Shown here piece by piece: positions 9,012 to 19,075 of a DNA stretch of 64,000 nt; within the stretch, counting starts at the first letter, position 1; every line of letters begins with the position of its first letter. The stretch is from the NCBI RefSeq assembly GCF_030824435.1, contig NZ_JAVBXS010000016.1, positions 88,940-152,939 of the forward strand, read 5' to 3'. The position numbers were made by a program, and so were the translations under genes. Origin of the DNA: Rheinheimera sp. GTDB taxonomy: Bacteria; Pseudomonadota; Gammaproteobacteria; Enterobacterales; Alteromonadaceae. The notes beneath the pieces were generated by a model that worked only from the letters and a program-made list of their open reading frames with translations, had not been told where the DNA came from and did no database searches.

Positions 9012-10204
9012 GATAAACTCCCAAGCTCAGTCTCTGCATAAAGACGGCTTTCTTGATCAAGCGCCAGAATATCATCCAGCGTTTTTGCACTGTGACTGGC
9101 AAACCGGCTCAGTGCCCGTGCATTAAGCCTTGCTATATCGGTAAAACGGATTTGTCCGTTTAAAAAGGCTTCCACCGCAATTTCATTGGCGGCGTTCAGC
9201 GCTGTTGTTGCGCCCTGACCATGCCGGCAAGCGTCGATGGCAAGCTGTAAACAGGGGTAACGATCAGCATCTGGTTTGCTGAAAGTAAAATCGGCCACTT
9301 CAAAAAAATTCAGCGCTTTGACATTGCTGGCAATACGATCCGGGAATGCCAGAGCGTGCGCTATTGGCGTGCGCATATCCGGGTTACCCAACTGCGCCAG
9401 CACTGAGCCGTCGCTGTATTGCACCATAGAGTGGATAATACTTTGCGGGTGGATCACCACCTGAATATCATCGGCTGTGCAGTTAAATAACCAGCGAGCT
9501 TCGATAAACTCCAGGCCTTTATTCATCATAGTGGCGCTGTCGACCGAAATTTTCCGGCCCATGCTCCAGTTTGGATGGGCTACCGCCTGCGCTGGCGTAA
9601 TGGCGTCAAATTCAGCCAACGGGGTTTGCCGGAAAGGCCCGCCGCTGCCGGTCAGCAGAATTTTGGCAATACCGGCTTTTTGTAAATCACTTTGATAACA
9701 ACCGCCTTGCAAGGCAGCCGGCAAACACTGAAAAATAGCATTATGTTCGCTGTCGATGGGCAACAAAGTGGCCTGATGTTGTTTTACTGCATTGATAAAA
9801 AGTTCACCACTCATCACCAAAGCTTCTTTGTTGGCCAGCAGTACAGTTTTACCTTGTTGCACAGCGGCCAAGGTTGGCAATAAACCAGCAGCACCCACTA
9901 TCGCGGCCATCACGATGTCGGTATTTGGATGGGCAGCTAAATCGGCAAAGGCCTGGGCGCCATACAACACCTGAGTGGCAGAACCTGCGTCACGCAGTTT
10001 TTGTTGCAGTAACTGAGCGTCATTGGCTTCCAGCACAGCAGCATAAAGTGGCTTGGCTTGCAGGCACTGGGCAAAGAGTTTGTCAATTTGCCGGCCGGCA
10101 GTCAGTGCAAACACGCTAAAACGCTGTGGATGCTGTGCCAGCACATCCAGAGTGCTGCAGCCAATAGAGCCGGTCGAGCCTAAAATAACTACCTGACGTT
10201 GCAT
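9008..10204 (-). CDS. dxr: 1-deoxy-D-xylulose 5-phosphate reductoisomerase
   Basis: Dxr converts DXP to 2-C-methyl-D-erythritol 4-phosphate, the committed step of the MEP isoprenoid pathway, using NADPH and a divalent metal. The 398-residue protein opens with the NADPH loop VILGSTGSIGCSTLDV, then LANKEALVMSGELF and the metal/substrate segment PIDSEHNAIFQCL, and later MNKGLEFIEA. It overlaps rseP by 4 nt and cdsA by 1 nt. It works with uppS, which makes the undecaprenyl carrier from MEP-derived units. Confidence 0.97.
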   Translation of the reverse strand: MQRQVVILGSTGSIGCSTLDVLAQHPQRFSVFALTAGRQIDKLFAQCLQAKPLYAAVLEANDAQLLQQKLRDAGSATQVLYGAQAFADLAAHPNTDIVMAAIVGAAGLLPTLAAVQQGKTVLLANKEALVMSGELFINAVKQHQATLLPIDSEHNAIFQCLPAALQGGCYQSDLQKAGIAKILLTGSGGPFRQTPLAEFDAITPAQAVAHPNWSMGRKISVDSATMMNKGLEFIEARWLFNCTADDIQVVIHPQSIIHSMVQYSDGSVLAQLGNPDMRTPIAHALAFPDRIASNVKALNFFEVADFTFSKPDADRYPCLQLAIDACRHGQGATTALNAANEIAVEAFLNGQIRFTDIARLNARALSRFASHSAKTLDDILALDQESRLYAETELGSLS

Positions 10205-11064
10205 CAGAACCGACCAAATAACGCAATAAAAAGCGCAAATAAAGGCGCAGTTGCGGTCAGGCTGTCGATTCTGTCCAGAATGCCACCATGCCCAGGGAAG
10301 ATGTTGCCACTGTCTTTCAGGCCAGCCACCCGTTTAAACATACTTTCTGATAAATCACCAAACACCGACAACAAGGTCAGTAACAAAGCCGCCAGATACC
10401 AATAAACCACACCTTCAGGCCATTGCATAGTGGCGGCAACAGCTGTGACAAACAACATCACAAAAGCGAGACCACCCAGCATGCCTTCCAGCGTTTTACC
10501 CGGGCTTACATCCGGCAATAATTTGTGTTTGCCAAAAGGTTTACCAATCACATAACCACCCACATCAGCGGCCCAGACCAAACCCAAAAGCGAAAAAATC
10601 AGCCAGGCACCGGTAAAGCTGGATTGTTCATAATTGACGTTACGCAGCAGCAACAAAGCGGCAAAACTAGGCACTAAAGTGAACCAGCCCATCAGCGCTT
10701 TCAGTAATTTATTGTGTTGCCACAAATGTTTACTACGGCTAAAACTCAGCACCAATAACACCGCCAGCAACCACCAGCCAATGCCGGACCACAGTGCTAA
10801 ATGTGTGGCCTGATTACTCTGAATGGGCCAGTGCAGATTCAGCGGCAAAGCCTGATAACAAATCAGGTACCAGAGTGCCGAGCCCAGCACAAAGCTGATG
10901 CGGTGCACCAGGCTGCTCCAGCCACAAAAAGCGGCCCATTCCCAGGCGGCAATGACAAAAGCAGCGCCTAAAAACAAAGCAAAACCAAGAGGTGGCAAAT
11001 AAAACACCGCCGCCAACGCCAAAGGCGCCAGAACAAGAGCAGTGATCAGTCGTTGTTTAAACAA
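10204..11064 (-). CDS. cdsA: Phosphatidate cytidylyltransferase
   Basis: CdsA makes CDP-diacylglycerol from phosphatidic acid and CTP, the branch point of phospholipid synthesis. The 286-residue polytopic membrane protein carries the family signature near the C-terminus (DVSPGKTLEGMLGG, then SVFGDLSESMFKRVAGLKDSG and PGHGGILDRIDS). The start is TTG at 11064, supported by AAGGA upstream and by alignment of the first residues (MFKQRLITALVLAPLAL) to relatives. It starts 2 bp after the uppS stop and overlaps dxr by one base. Confidence 0.96.
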   Translation of the reverse strand: MFKQRLITALVLAPLALAAVFYLPPLGFALFLGAAFVIAAWEWAAFCGWSSLVHRISFVLGSALWYLICYQALPLNLHWPIQSNQATHLALWSGIGWWLLAVLLVLSFSRSKHLWQHNKLLKALMGWFTLVPSFAALLLLRNVNYEQSSFTGAWLIFSLLGLVWAADVGGYVIGKPFGKHKLLPDVSPGKTLEGMLGGLAFVMLFVTAVAATMQWPEGVVYWYLAALLLTLLSVFGDLSESMFKRVAGLKDSGNIFPGHGGILDRIDSLTATAPLFALFIALFGRF

Positions 11065-11066
11065 AC

Positions 11067-11837
11067 TTATTGTCCTTCTGTGGAGCCTGCCGCCAGCTCA
11101 CGGATTTGTGCGCCGGTGCAACCATAACGGCGCTCACGGCTGACAAAACTGGCAATAGCATCGGCAAACACCTGGTCGTCAAAATCCGGCCACAAGGTGT
11201 CAAGAAAACATAATTCGGCATAAGCGGCCTGCCACAGCAAAAAGTTGCTGATGCGGATATCACCACCGGTGCGGATCATTAAATCAAGTTCTGGCTGTTC
11301 ATGCATCTGAATATGCTGACTCAGCATTTGTTCTGTAATGTCAGTAGGTTGCAATTGGCCACTGGCTACTTGCGCCGCCAGCTGTTGGGCTGCATTGGCA
11401 ATATCCCAGCGCCCGCCATAATTGGCCGCCACATTCAGCGTTAAACCTGTGTTGCCGGCGGTCAGCGCCTGAGCTTTGGCAATACTTTCCTGCAACTTAG
11501 GGCTAAAACGGGACAAATCACCAATAATGTTCAGCCGCACCTGATTTTTGTGCAGAACCTTCACTTCCTGTTGCAGCACAAATAAAAACAGCTGCATCAG
11601 ACTGGAGACTTCATCTTCAGGCCGGCGCCAGTTTTCACTGGAGAACGCAAATAACGTCAGCGATGGAATGCCTAATTTACGGCAAAAACTCACGGCTTTA
11701 CGCACAGCGTCGACGCCTTTTTTGTGGCCCCAAACCCGTGGTTTTCCCTGGCGTTCGGCCCAGCGGCCGTTACCATCCATAATAATTCCGACATGTTGTG
11801 GCAAAGCGCTGTTAAACGCTTGTGTCTCTTCTGTCAT
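11067..11837 (-). CDS. uppS: Undecaprenyl diphosphate synthase
   Basis: UppS adds eight isoprene units in cis to farnesyl diphosphate, giving the carrier lipid for peptidoglycan and O-antigen. The 256-residue protein has the substrate motif [15 protein letters not shown] with the conserved Asp/Arg, then [22 protein letters not shown] and [20 protein letters not shown]. The ATG at 11837, immediately after an in-frame TTG, has an AGGCAGG ribosome site. The terminator of frr lies just upstream, so uppS heads its own transcript or depends on read-through. Confidence 0.96.
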   Translation of the reverse strand: MTEETQAFNSALPQHVGIIMDGNGRWAERQGKPRVWGHKKGVDAVRKAVSFCRKLGIPSLTLFAFSSENWRRPEDEVSSLMQLFLFVLQQEVKVLHKNQVRLNIIGDLSRFSPKLQESIAKAQALTAGNTGLTLNVAANYGGRWDIANAAQQLAAQVASGQLQPTDITEQMLSQHIQMHEQPELDLMIRTGGDIRISNFLLWQAAYAELCFLDTLWPDFDDQVFADAIASFVSRERRYGCTGAQIRELAAGSTEGQ

Positions 11838-11885
11838 CAATGCCTGCCTGCAAATATGGTGTCACACAAAAAACTTACCCGAACA

Positions 11886-11920
11886 AAAAAGCGCCGCGAA
11901 GTGGAGCTGCACGGCGCTTT
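11886..11920 (-). terminator. Intrinsic terminator after frr
   Basis: Arms GCGCCG (11891-11896) and CGGCGC (11912-11917), extended by AAA/TTT pairs, form a hairpin. On the minus strand it is followed by TTTTTTG, directly downstream of frr and before uppS. Confidence 0.75.
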
Positions 11921-11942
11921 GTTTACAAAGCAATGGCTGGAA

Positions 11943-12500
11943 TTAAACTTCCATTAATTCTTTTTCTTTGGCTGCCAGTACTTCGTCGACTTTTTTCACC
12001 CAAGCGTCAGTGATTTTCTGAATTTCGTCAGCTGCACGACGTTCGTCATCTTCACTGATTTCTTTGTCTTTTAACAGTGCTTTAAAATCGGCATTGGCGT
12101 CACGGCGGATGTTACGCACCGCAACACGGGCGCCTTCCGCTTCACCACGCACTACTTTGACTAAATCACGGCGACGCTCTTCAGTTAAAGCTGGCAAAGG
12201 CACCCGAATAGAAGTACCGGCACCAATTGGGTTTAAACCTAAATCAGATTGCATAATGGCTTTTTCTACCGCCTGGATCATCGAGCGGTCAAACACTGTG
12301 ATCATCAGGGTGCGGGCGTCTTCTGACGACACGTTAGCAACCTGACGCAGCGGGGTGTCAGAGCCATAATAAGAAACCTGAATGCCATCAAGCAGGCTTG
12401 GGTGGGCGCGTCCGGTACGGATTTTTGATAACTGATTTTTCAGTGCATCAAGGCTTTTTTCCATCCGGGTTTTACTGTCTTGCAGAATATCGTTAATCAC
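11943..12500 (-). CDS. frr: Ribosome recycling factor
   Basis: RRF acts with EF-G to split post-termination ribosomes. The 185-residue protein shows [57 protein letters not shown] and a C-terminal helical domain, all typical. The frame is open ten codons further upstream, but the GTG at 12500 is preferred: AAGGAAG sits at ideal distance and the length then equals the family standard. It lies 63 bp downstream of pyrH and is closed by a clear terminator. Confidence 0.96.
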   Translation of the reverse strand: MINDILQDSKTRMEKSLDALKNQLSKIRTGRAHPSLLDGIQVSYYGSDTPLRQVANVSSEDARTLMITVFDRSMIQAVEKAIMQSDLGLNPIGAGTSIRVPLPALTEERRRDLVKVVRGEAEGARVAVRNIRRDANADFKALLKDKEISEDDERRAADEIQKITDAWVKKVDEVLAAKEKELMEV

Positions 12501-12563
12501 CTGATTCTTCCTTTGTGTTGTATAAGGCACAGCATGCTGTGCCCGGGCAGGATGGCGGCTAGT

Positions 12564-13304
12564 TTACTGTAAATTTTCGGCGTGGTCGATTACCGTGCCT
12601 TCGGTCTCGCCCATAATGACGCGTTTTAATGCGCCCGGCTTGTTCATATTAAACACCCGGATTTGCATATTGTGATCACGCGCCAGGGTAAATGCCGCTA
12701 AATCCATCACTTTCAGTTCTTTATCCAGCACTTCAGCATAAGTCAGCTGGTTGTATAAAGTGGCAGCAGGGTCTTTCACCGGATCTGCTGAATAAACACC
12801 GTCTACTTTGGTGGCTTTTAAAACACAATCAGCTTCAATTTCAATACCGCGTAAACAAGCGGCTGAATCTGTTGTGAAAAATGGGTTACCAGTGCCAGCG
12901 GAGAAAATAACCACCCGGCCTGATTTTAATAAGCTGATGGCTTCTGCCCAGCTGTAGTTGTCACAAACGCCGTTCAGCGGGAAAGCGCTCATCAGACGGG
13001 CGTTCACAAAAGCACGGTGCAGCGCGTCGCGCATGGCTAAACCGTTCATTACAGTGGCCAGCATGCCCATATGGTCGCCTACCACACGGTTCATACCGGC
13101 TTTGGCCAAACCTTCACCGCGGAAAATATTACCACCACCAATAACGATACCAACCTGCACACCCAGCTCAACCAGTTCTTTAATTTCCTGTGCCATCCGG
13201 TCTAATACTTTGGGATCAATACCAAAGCCTTCATCACCCATCAGGGCTTCACCGCTCAGTTTTAATAAAATTCTTCTGTAGGTTGGTTTTGGACTTGTGC
13301 TCAT
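12564..13304 (-). CDS. pyrH: Uridylate kinase
   Basis: PyrH phosphorylates UMP to UDP for pyrimidine nucleotide supply and is a hexameric amino-acid-kinase-fold enzyme. The 246-residue protein contains [47 protein letters not shown] and [17 protein letters not shown]. The ATG at 13304 ([19 protein letters not shown]) has GGGGA upstream; the open frame extends 23 codons further but lacks conservation. A terminator separates it from tsf, so a promoter is expected in the 240 bp upstream. Confidence 0.96.
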   Translation of the reverse strand: MSTSPKPTYRRILLKLSGEALMGDEGFGIDPKVLDRMAQEIKELVELGVQVGIVIGGGNIFRGEGLAKAGMNRVVGDHMGMLATVMNGLAMRDALHRAFVNARLMSAFPLNGVCDNYSWAEAISLLKSGRVVIFSAGTGNPFFTTDSAACLRGIEIEADCVLKATKVDGVYSADPVKDPAATLYNQLTYAEVLDKELKVMDLAAFTLARDHNMQIRVFNMNKPGALKRVIMGETEGTVIDHAENLQ

Positions 13305-13614
13305 GAGATCCCCATCAGGCCGGATTGAATGTTCATCTGTATACATAGTTGCGGTGTCCTTATTGGCAGGCACGCCGTGTCTGGCACTGCCGCTGCAGTC
13401 CGCACTGCATCAGCGATAGCTGTTGTTGCTCACTGTTGCTTCACAGCAGCTCAACAGCCTCAGGCAACCGGTACCGGCATATAAAGCTGGAACCGGTTGT
13501 TTAAATTTTGACGAAACCGATAGTTTCGCAACTTTCATATATAAAAAAACCGCGACTGGCAAAGCCAAAGTCGCGGTTATTTTAGCGGGTTTTAGCCATT
13601 AGCTAAAGCTCGCA
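13305..13614. other. tsf-pyrH intergenic region
   Basis: This 310-bp stretch contains the tsf terminator at its right end. The remaining about 240 bp must hold the pyrH promoter, but no convincing -35/-10 pair was found on the minus strand. No small gene with a good ribosome site was seen. Confidence 0.5.
13543..13580 (-). terminator. Intrinsic terminator after tsf
   Basis: AACCGCGACT (13548-13557) and AGTCGCGGTT (13569-13578) form a perfect 10-bp stem. On the minus strand it is followed by a run of seven T, just past the tsf stop at 13615. Confidence 0.88.
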
Positions 13615-14487
13615 TTATTTTTTAGCAGCAGCAATTTGTGCAGCTACTTCAGCAGCAAAGTCTGTTTCTGCTTTTTCGATGCCTTCGCCTACTTCTAAAC
13701 GAATGTAGCTAACAGCTTTAGCGCCGTTTTGCTTCAGGAAGTCACCTGTAGTGATGCTTGGGTCTTTTACGAACATCTGGCCAGTTAAAGAAACTTCGCC
13801 AGTGAACTTCGTCATACGACCTGCAACCATCTTCTCAGCAATTTCTTTTGGCTTGCCGCTGTTGATAGCGATTTCGATCTGAATTTCCTGCTCTTTAGCA
13901 ACAACTTCAGCAGGTACTGACTCAGGAGTCAGGAATGAAGGGTTGTTTGCAGCAACGTGCATAGCAACGTCTTTTGCAATCTCTTCGTTACCGCCTTCCA
14001 GTACCACTAACACACCGATACGGCCTGAGTGCGTGTACTGACCAATCACGTCACCCTGAGCTACAGAGATACGACGGATATTGATGTTTTCACCAATTTT
14101 GGTAACCAGTGCAGCACGGGCTTCTTCAACAGTAGTGTCACCCAGCTTGGCAGCTGACAGTTCTTCAACAGTAAACAGTTTGTTGGCGTGAGCCAAATCA
14201 GAAGCTGCATTAGCAAATGCCAGGAAGCTGGCGTCACGGCCTACGAAGTCAGTTTCGCAGTTAAATTCGATAGCAACAGCATAACCGTTACCAACGCGAG
14301 TGATCACAGTACCTTCAGCAGCGATACGGCCAGCTTTCTTGGCAGCTTTAGCCTGACCGTTTTTGCGCATTAATTCAATTGCGCCTTCGATGTCGCCTGC
14401 AGTTTCTTCTAAAGCTTTTTTGCAGTCCATCATGCCAGCGCCAGTGCGCTCGCGTAATTCTTTAACCATACCGGCAGTTACAGCCAT
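13615..14487 (-). CDS. tsf: Translation elongation factor Ts
   Basis: EF-Ts exchanges GDP for GTP on EF-Tu. The 290-residue protein starts [28 protein letters not shown] (ubiquitin-associated-like N-terminal domain) and carries the EF-Tu-contacting motif [11 protein letters not shown] at about 75-85. The ATG at 14487 has GAGGAA upstream. It is the second gene of the rpsB-tsf unit, with an intergenic hairpin before it and a strong terminator after it. Confidence 0.97.
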   Translation of the reverse strand: MAVTAGMVKELRERTGAGMMDCKKALEETAGDIEGAIELMRKNGQAKAAKKAGRIAAEGTVITRVGNGYAVAIEFNCETDFVGRDASFLAFANAASDLAHANKLFTVEELSAAKLGDTTVEEARAALVTKIGENINIRRISVAQGDVIGQYTHSGRIGVLVVLEGGNEEIAKDVAMHVAANNPSFLTPESVPAEVVAKEQEIQIEIAINSGKPKEIAEKMVAGRMTKFTGEVSLTGQMFVKDPSITTGDFLKQNGAKAVSYIRLEVGEGIEKAETDFAAEVAAQIAAAKK

Positions 14488-14519
14488 GGGAAATTCCTCG
14501 TTTCAATCAGGTTGAACAA

Positions 14520-14539
14520 ACAGGGGCCGTAGCCCCTGT
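14520..14539 (-). promoter_or_regulatory. rpsB-tsf intergenic hairpin
   Basis: ACAGGGGC (14520-14527) and GCCCCTGT (14532-14539) form a perfect 8-bp stem with a 4-nt loop. On the minus strand it is followed only by TTTGTTC, so it is more likely an attenuator or mRNA-stability element tuning rpsB versus tsf output than a full terminator. Confidence 0.55.
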
Positions 14540-14591
14540 CCAGATTAAAAGGTGAATGCAGACGGTTTATGACAGTCTGCACACAGCTGTA

Positions 14592-15320
14592 TTACTCAGC
14601 TGCAACGAAGTTGTCGGCTTCAGCCTGAACTTCGATGTTTTTATCACGGCCTTCAGCAATAGCTGCATTTACGGCGCTCAGGTATAACTGAATGGCGCGG
14701 ATAGCGTCATCGTTACCTGGGATAACAAAGTCAACACCTTTAGGATCAGAGTTGGTATCAACGATAGAAACAACTGGGATACCCAGGTTGTTTGCTTCTT
14801 TGATAGCGATGTGTTCGTGGTCAGCGTCGATCACAAACAGAGCATCAGGCAAGCCGCCCATGTCTTTGATACCGCCTAAGCTCTTCTCCAGCTTTTCCAT
14901 CTCGCGGGTACGGTCTAAAGCTTCTTTTTTAGTCAGCTTTTCGAAAGTACCGTCCTGGCTTTGTGATTCCAGGTCTTTCAGGCGCTTGATAGACTGACGC
15001 ACTGTTTTCCAGTTAGTCAGCATGCCACCTAACCAACGGTGGTTTACATAGTACTGATCAGATTGCAGAGCTGCTTCTTTGATTGCTTCGCCGGCAGCGC
15101 GTTTGGTACCAACAAACAGGATTTTGCCTTTTTTAGCGGCAACTGACTGAATGAAAGTCAGAGCGTCGTTCATCATTGGAACAGTTTTTTCCAGGTTGAT
15201 GATATGAACGCGGTTACGGGCGCCGAAAATGAATGGCTTCATTTTTGGGTTCCAGTAACGGGTTTGGTGACCGAAATGTACGCCCGCCTGGAGCATATCG
15301 CGCATAGAAACTTTTGCCAT
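14592..15320 (-). CDS. rpsB: 30S ribosomal protein S2
   Basis: S2 is a late-assembling small-subunit protein needed for mRNA binding. The 242-residue protein begins [33 protein letters not shown] and shows [22 protein letters not shown] and [12 protein letters not shown], all diagnostic. The ATG at 15320 has AAAGGAAA at good spacing; the frame is open further into the leader but that part is the regulatory 5' region. It is transcribed with tsf and divergently from map. Confidence 0.97.
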   Translation of the reverse strand: MAKVSMRDMLQAGVHFGHQTRYWNPKMKPFIFGARNRVHIINLEKTVPMMNDALTFIQSVAAKKGKILFVGTKRAAGEAIKEAALQSDQYYVNHRWLGGMLTNWKTVRQSIKRLKDLESQSQDGTFEKLTKKEALDRTREMEKLEKSLGGIKDMGGLPDALFVIDADHEHIAIKEANNLGIPVVSIVDTNSDPKGVDFVIPGNDDAIRAIQLYLSAVNAAIAEGRDKNIEVQAEADNFVAAE

Positions 15321-15400
15321 CAGAGTATTTCCTTTAATGGGGGTTAGGCCTCCATACATCCCATAAATCCGACCAATTTTAATTGGCACCCCGGCTTATG
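15321..15400 (-). promoter_or_regulatory. S2-type autoregulatory leader of rpsB
   Basis: The rpsB 5' region contains a small hairpin (CCAATT/AATTGG, 15373-15386) followed by GGGATGTATGGAGGCCTAAC and a C run just before the ribosome site. This resembles the conserved gammaproteobacterial rpsB leader through which S2 represses its own operon. The resemblance is from memory of that leader, not from an alignment. Confidence 0.55.
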
Positions 15401-15488
15401 TGACGATGTATGTGTGTTATTTAATTAAGGTTGATTTGCAAATCCGGTGTTTTGACTGGCAGTATTTTCGAAAAAAACCACAAGCTAT

Positions 15489-15517
15489 TTGCCAAATTGC
15501 GGCGCGCTTTATACCAT
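15489..15517 (+). promoter_or_regulatory. Possible map promoter overlapping the rpsB promoter
   Basis: TTGCCA (15489-15494), 17 bp and TACCAT (15512-15517) lie on the plus strand and overlap the rpsB -10 region. The -10 matches poorly, so this is tentative. Confidence 0.35.
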
Positions 15518-15536
15518 AGGCGCCCCACAAACACAA
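15508..15536 (-). promoter_or_regulatory. Promoter of rpsB-tsf
   Basis: On the minus strand TTGTGT (15531-15536), a 17-bp spacer and TATAAA (15508-15513) form a promoter with an extended TG at the -10. It is followed by a GC-rich discriminator (GCGCGCC), as expected for stringently controlled ribosomal promoters. The predicted leader is about 180 nt. Confidence 0.6.
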
Positions 15537-15570
15537 TGTATTGTGTAGTTTTGCAGCAGAGAGAGATGGC

Positions 15571-16362
15571 ATGGCGGCGAACATTAAGACCCAGGAACAG
15601 ATTGAAAAAATGCGTGTTGCAGGCCGTTTGGCAGCTGAAGTGCTTGAAATGATTGAGCCTCATGTCAAAGCGGGTGTCAGCACCGGCGAACTGGACCGGA
15701 TTTGCCATGACTATATTGTCAATGTGCAACAGGCTATCCCTGCCCCGCTGAATTACCACGGTTTCCCTAAATCTATTTGTACCTCAGTAAACCATGTGAT
15801 TTGCCATGGCATTCCGGCTGACGACAAGCTATTGAAAGACGGCGACATTATTAATATTGATATCACTGTGATTAAAGATGGTTATCACGGTGATACCTCT
15901 AAAATGTTTGTGATTGGCAAACCGAGCATTTTGTCGGAGCGGCTGATTCGCGTCACCCAGGAAGCTTTATATCTGGGTCTGAAAAAAGTGAAAAACGGTT
16001 GCCGGTTAGGTGATATAGGCCATGCCATTCAGGTGCATGCGGAAAAACACAATTATTCGATAGTACGTGAATATTGCGGCCACGGCATTGGTGCAGTGTT
16101 TCACGAAGATCCGCAGGTGTTGCATTATGGCCGCCCCGGTACCGGCGAAGTGCTCAAAACCGGCATGTGTTTAACCATAGAGCCAATGATTAATGCCGGT
16201 GAACGCCATAGCAAATTGTTAAAAGACGGCTGGACGGTTGTAACGAAAGATCGTAGTTTATCAGCACAGTTTGAACACACTATTGTGGTCACTGACACTG
16301 GTTGTGAAATCCTGACCTTACGCAAGGATGACACCATAGACAGAGTTCTGACGGCCGAATAA
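15571..16362 (+). CDS. map: Methionine aminopeptidase type I
   Basis: MAP removes the initiator methionine from nascent proteins. The 263-residue protein has the metal-ligand motifs INIDITVIKDGYHGDTSKMF (two Asp), YCGHGIG (His), LTIEPMI (Glu) and QFEHTIVV (Glu), plus VICHGIP, and matches type I length. The ATG at 15571 follows GAGAGA and is chosen over an upstream in-frame start because MAANIKTQEQIEKMRVAGR fits the family N-terminus. It is divergent from rpsB and upstream of glnD, a common arrangement. Confidence 0.96.
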   Translation: MAANIKTQEQIEKMRVAGRLAAEVLEMIEPHVKAGVSTGELDRICHDYIVNVQQAIPAPLNYHGFPKSICTSVNHVICHGIPADDKLLKDGDIINIDITVIKDGYHGDTSKMFVIGKPSILSERLIRVTQEALYLGLKKVKNGCRLGDIGHAIQVHAEKHNYSIVREYCGHGIGAVFHEDPQVLHYGRPGTGEVLKTGMCLTIEPMINAGERHSKLLKDGWTVVTKDRSLSAQFEHTIVVTDTGCEILTLRKDDTIDRVLTAE

Positions 16363-16441
16363 CAAGCTGGCTGCACTCAAAGCGCACTGCGGCCACCAGG
16401 CTCAAAAGCCCGGCCGCAGCTATCAGCAAGGGTAATAAGTT

Positions 16442-19066
16442 ATGAGCACGGCGCTCGCTTTTGATAAGACTATTCCGGGCCAGTTTACCCTCGACAGCTA
16501 TAAAAAATACTTCAGCGACTTTCTGGAATGGCTGAAAGTTGCCGCCGACAGCCACACTGTTGCCAGTCTGGTTCGCTCCCGCGCCCATTTTATTGATGAA
16601 GTGTTGCAAGCTTTATGGCAACACTTTGATTTAGCGTCTCAAAAGCAACTTACTCTGATAGCGGTTGGCGGTTATGGCCGTGGCGAACTGCACCCTTTTT
16701 CTGACGTTGATTTGCTGATTTTAACAGGCGCTAAATTAAGCCCGCTGCAGCAGGAACAGATTGGTAAATTTATCACCATGTTGTGGGATTTACGCCTTGA
16801 AGTCGGCCACAGCGTGCGTACCATCAAAGAATCTTTAAGCCTCGGCCGCGACGACATTACCATTGCCACCAATCTGATGGAAATGCGTTACCTTTGTGGC
16901 AACTCCACTTTATTTAACGAACTGCAGCTTGAAGTCAGCAAAGATAACTTCTGGCCCAGCAAAGATTTTTTCCAGGCCAAACGCCACGAGCAACAAGGTC
17001 GCCACGCCCAGTATCACGGCACCGCCTACAACCTTGAACCTAATTTAAAAGCCAACCCGGGTGGTTTACGTGATATTCAGACCATTGGCTGGGTAGCAAA
17101 AAAACACTTCCGTACCCGCACCATGCACGAGCTGGTGGCACATCAGTATCTGACTGAAGATGAATATCAGGAACTGATGGAATGTGAAGCTTATTTATGG
17201 CAAATGCGTTTTGCCTTGCATTTAGAAGCGGGTCGCAACGAAAACCGCATTTTGTTTGATTATCAGCCCTCCGTTGCCCGTCGCCTGGGTTTTGGTGATG
17301 ACGGCAAAGCATCGGTTGAGCGCATGATGAAAAGGTTTTTCCTGACTGTACAAAGGGTCAGTGAACTAAACGACATGCTGCTGCAACACTTTGAAGGCAG
17401 CATTTTAAAAAGCCACAGCAAGTTTAAGGTGCAACCGCTTGATGACTCTTTTGAGATTCAGGGCCATTTAATTTCGGCCACCGACAAAGCGGTGTTTGCC
17501 CGGCGCGAAAATATTCTGAAGTTATTCTGGCATATTGCCAATCACAGCCAGATTGACGGCATTCACTCAGAAACCATCCGCTTACTGCGCCAGGTGCGGC
17601 GCCGTTTAATGGGTGATTTGCAGGATTATGCCGGTTGCCGCCAGCTGTTTATGGCTATTATGCGTCACCCCAGAGGCATGGACAGAGCCATTACCCTGAT
17701 GCACCGCCACGGTATTCTGGCGGCTTATTTACCGCAGTGGCGCAATATTGTGGGCCAGATGCAGTTTGATTTATTCCACGCTTACACTGTGGATGAACAT
17801 ACCCACAGGGTGCTGAAAAACCTGCACAGGTACAGCGAGCCCGAGTTTGCCGGCGAATTTCCGCTTTGCACCGACATCGTCAAACGGCTGGAAAAACCAG
17901 AGCTGTTGTATTTAGCAGGTATTTTCCACGATATTGCCAAAGGCAGGGGCGGCGATCACTCAGACTTGGGCGCTATGGACGCGCGCGAATTTGGCAAACT
18001 GCATAAACTCAGCGAGTTTGATACCAAACTCATTGTCTGGCTGGTCGAACAACATTTGCTCATGTCGGTGACAGCGCAGCGCCGTGATATTCACGACCCT
18101 TCGGTGATTGCTGAATTTGCCGAAAAAGTGCGCGACGAAACCAGGCTCAATTATCTGTATTGTTTAACTTTGGCTGATATCCGTGCCACCAACGATAACC
18201 TTTGGAACGACTGGAAGGGCTCGTTGCTGCGGGAATTGTATTTAGGCACCCAAAAAGCCTTTCGCAGAGGTTTGGAAAAACCGATGGATTTACGCGACCA
18301 AATTCGCGAACACCAGACGGAAGCTTTGCGTTTATTGGCCGAAATGGGCATCGATGGCGAAAAAATCAGCCCTTTGTGGAGCAAATTTAAAGCCGATTAT
18401 TTTGCCCGTTATAACCCAAGACTGATTGCCTGGCACACAGAAAACCTGCTGCAACATACTGATTTTACAAAGCCTATGGTGCTGATAAGCCCCACGGCTT
18501 TGCGCGGCGGCACCCAGATATTTGTTTACACCGCCGACCAACCGAACTTGTTCGCCCGCATGGTAGCAGCGCTTGATAGTAAAAAAGTCAGTATTTATGA
18601 TGCGCAAATCATGACCAATAAAGATGGTTATGCCATGGATACCTTTGTGGTACTGGAGCAAAATGGCGCCGCAGTAACTGCAAGCTCCCGCATCAACAGT
18701 ATCAAAACAGCGCTGGAAACTTATATCAGTAACCAGCTGCCACCAGAGCGCAATAAAGCCAGACCGAACAAACAACTGAAAGCTTTTCATGTGCCGCCTA
18801 AAGTGGTGTTTTTGCCTGGCAAAAACAAACAACGCACCATGCTGGAACTGGCCGCTTTGGACACGCCGGGTTTATTGGCCGATATTGGCCAGGTATTTTC
18901 CCAGTGCGAAATAAATATTCACGCCGCCAAAATCACCACTATTGGCGAGCGTGCTGAAGACTTTTTTATGATTTCCACCCGCCAGGACGAGGCACTCAGC
19001 AGCGAACAACAAAGTCAGCTGCGCCGTGTTCTGGTAGACCAACTTACCCATGCAACAGAGGGCTGA
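16442..19066 (+). CDS. glnD: Bifunctional PII uridylyltransferase/uridylyl-removing enzyme
   Basis: GlnD senses glutamine and uridylylates or deuridylylates PII proteins, setting nitrogen status. The 874-residue protein has the nucleotidyltransferase motif AVGGYGRGELHPFSDVDLL at about 76-94, the GlnD linker region, an HD hydrolase motif FHDIAKGRGGDHSDLG at about 500, and two C-terminal ACT domains at about 690-770 and 800-870 that bind glutamine. Both catalytic centres look intact. It lies 79 bp after map and 9 bp before dapD; AAGGG precedes the ATG. Confidence 0.97.
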   Translation: MSTALAFDKTIPGQFTLDSYKKYFSDFLEWLKVAADSHTVASLVRSRAHFIDEVLQALWQHFDLASQKQLTLIAVGGYGRGELHPFSDVDLLILTGAKLSPLQQEQIGKFITMLWDLRLEVGHSVRTIKESLSLGRDDITIATNLMEMRYLCGNSTLFNELQLEVSKDNFWPSKDFFQAKRHEQQGRHAQYHGTAYNLEPNLKANPGGLRDIQTIGWVAKKHFRTRTMHELVAHQYLTEDEYQELMECEAYLWQMRFALHLEAGRNENRILFDYQPSVARRLGFGDDGKASVERMMKRFFLTVQRVSELNDMLLQHFEGSILKSHSKFKVQPLDDSFEIQGHLISATDKAVFARRENILKLFWHIANHSQIDGIHSETIRLLRQVRRRLMGDLQDYAGCRQLFMAIMRHPRGMDRAITLMHRHGILAAYLPQWRNIVGQMQFDLFHAYTVDEHTHRVLKNLHRYSEPEFAGEFPLCTDIVKRLEKPELLYLAGIFHDIAKGRGGDHSDLGAMDAREFGKLHKLSEFDTKLIVWLVEQHLLMSVTAQRRDIHDPSVIAEFAEKVRDETRLNYLYCLTLADIRATNDNLWNDWKGSLLRELYLGTQKAFRRGLEKPMDLRDQIREHQTEALRLLAEMGIDGEKISPLWSKFKADYFARYNPRLIAWHTENLLQHTDFTKPMVLISPTALRGGTQIFVYTADQPNLFARMVAALDSKKVSIYDAQIMTNKDGYAMDTFVVLEQNGAAVTASSRINSIKTALETYISNQLPPERNKARPNKQLKAFHVPPKVVFLPGKNKQRTMLELAALDTPGLLADIGQVFSQCEINIHAAKITTIGERAEDFFMISTRQDEALSSEQQSQLRRVLVDQLTHATEG

Positions 19067-19075
19067 CGCATTATC

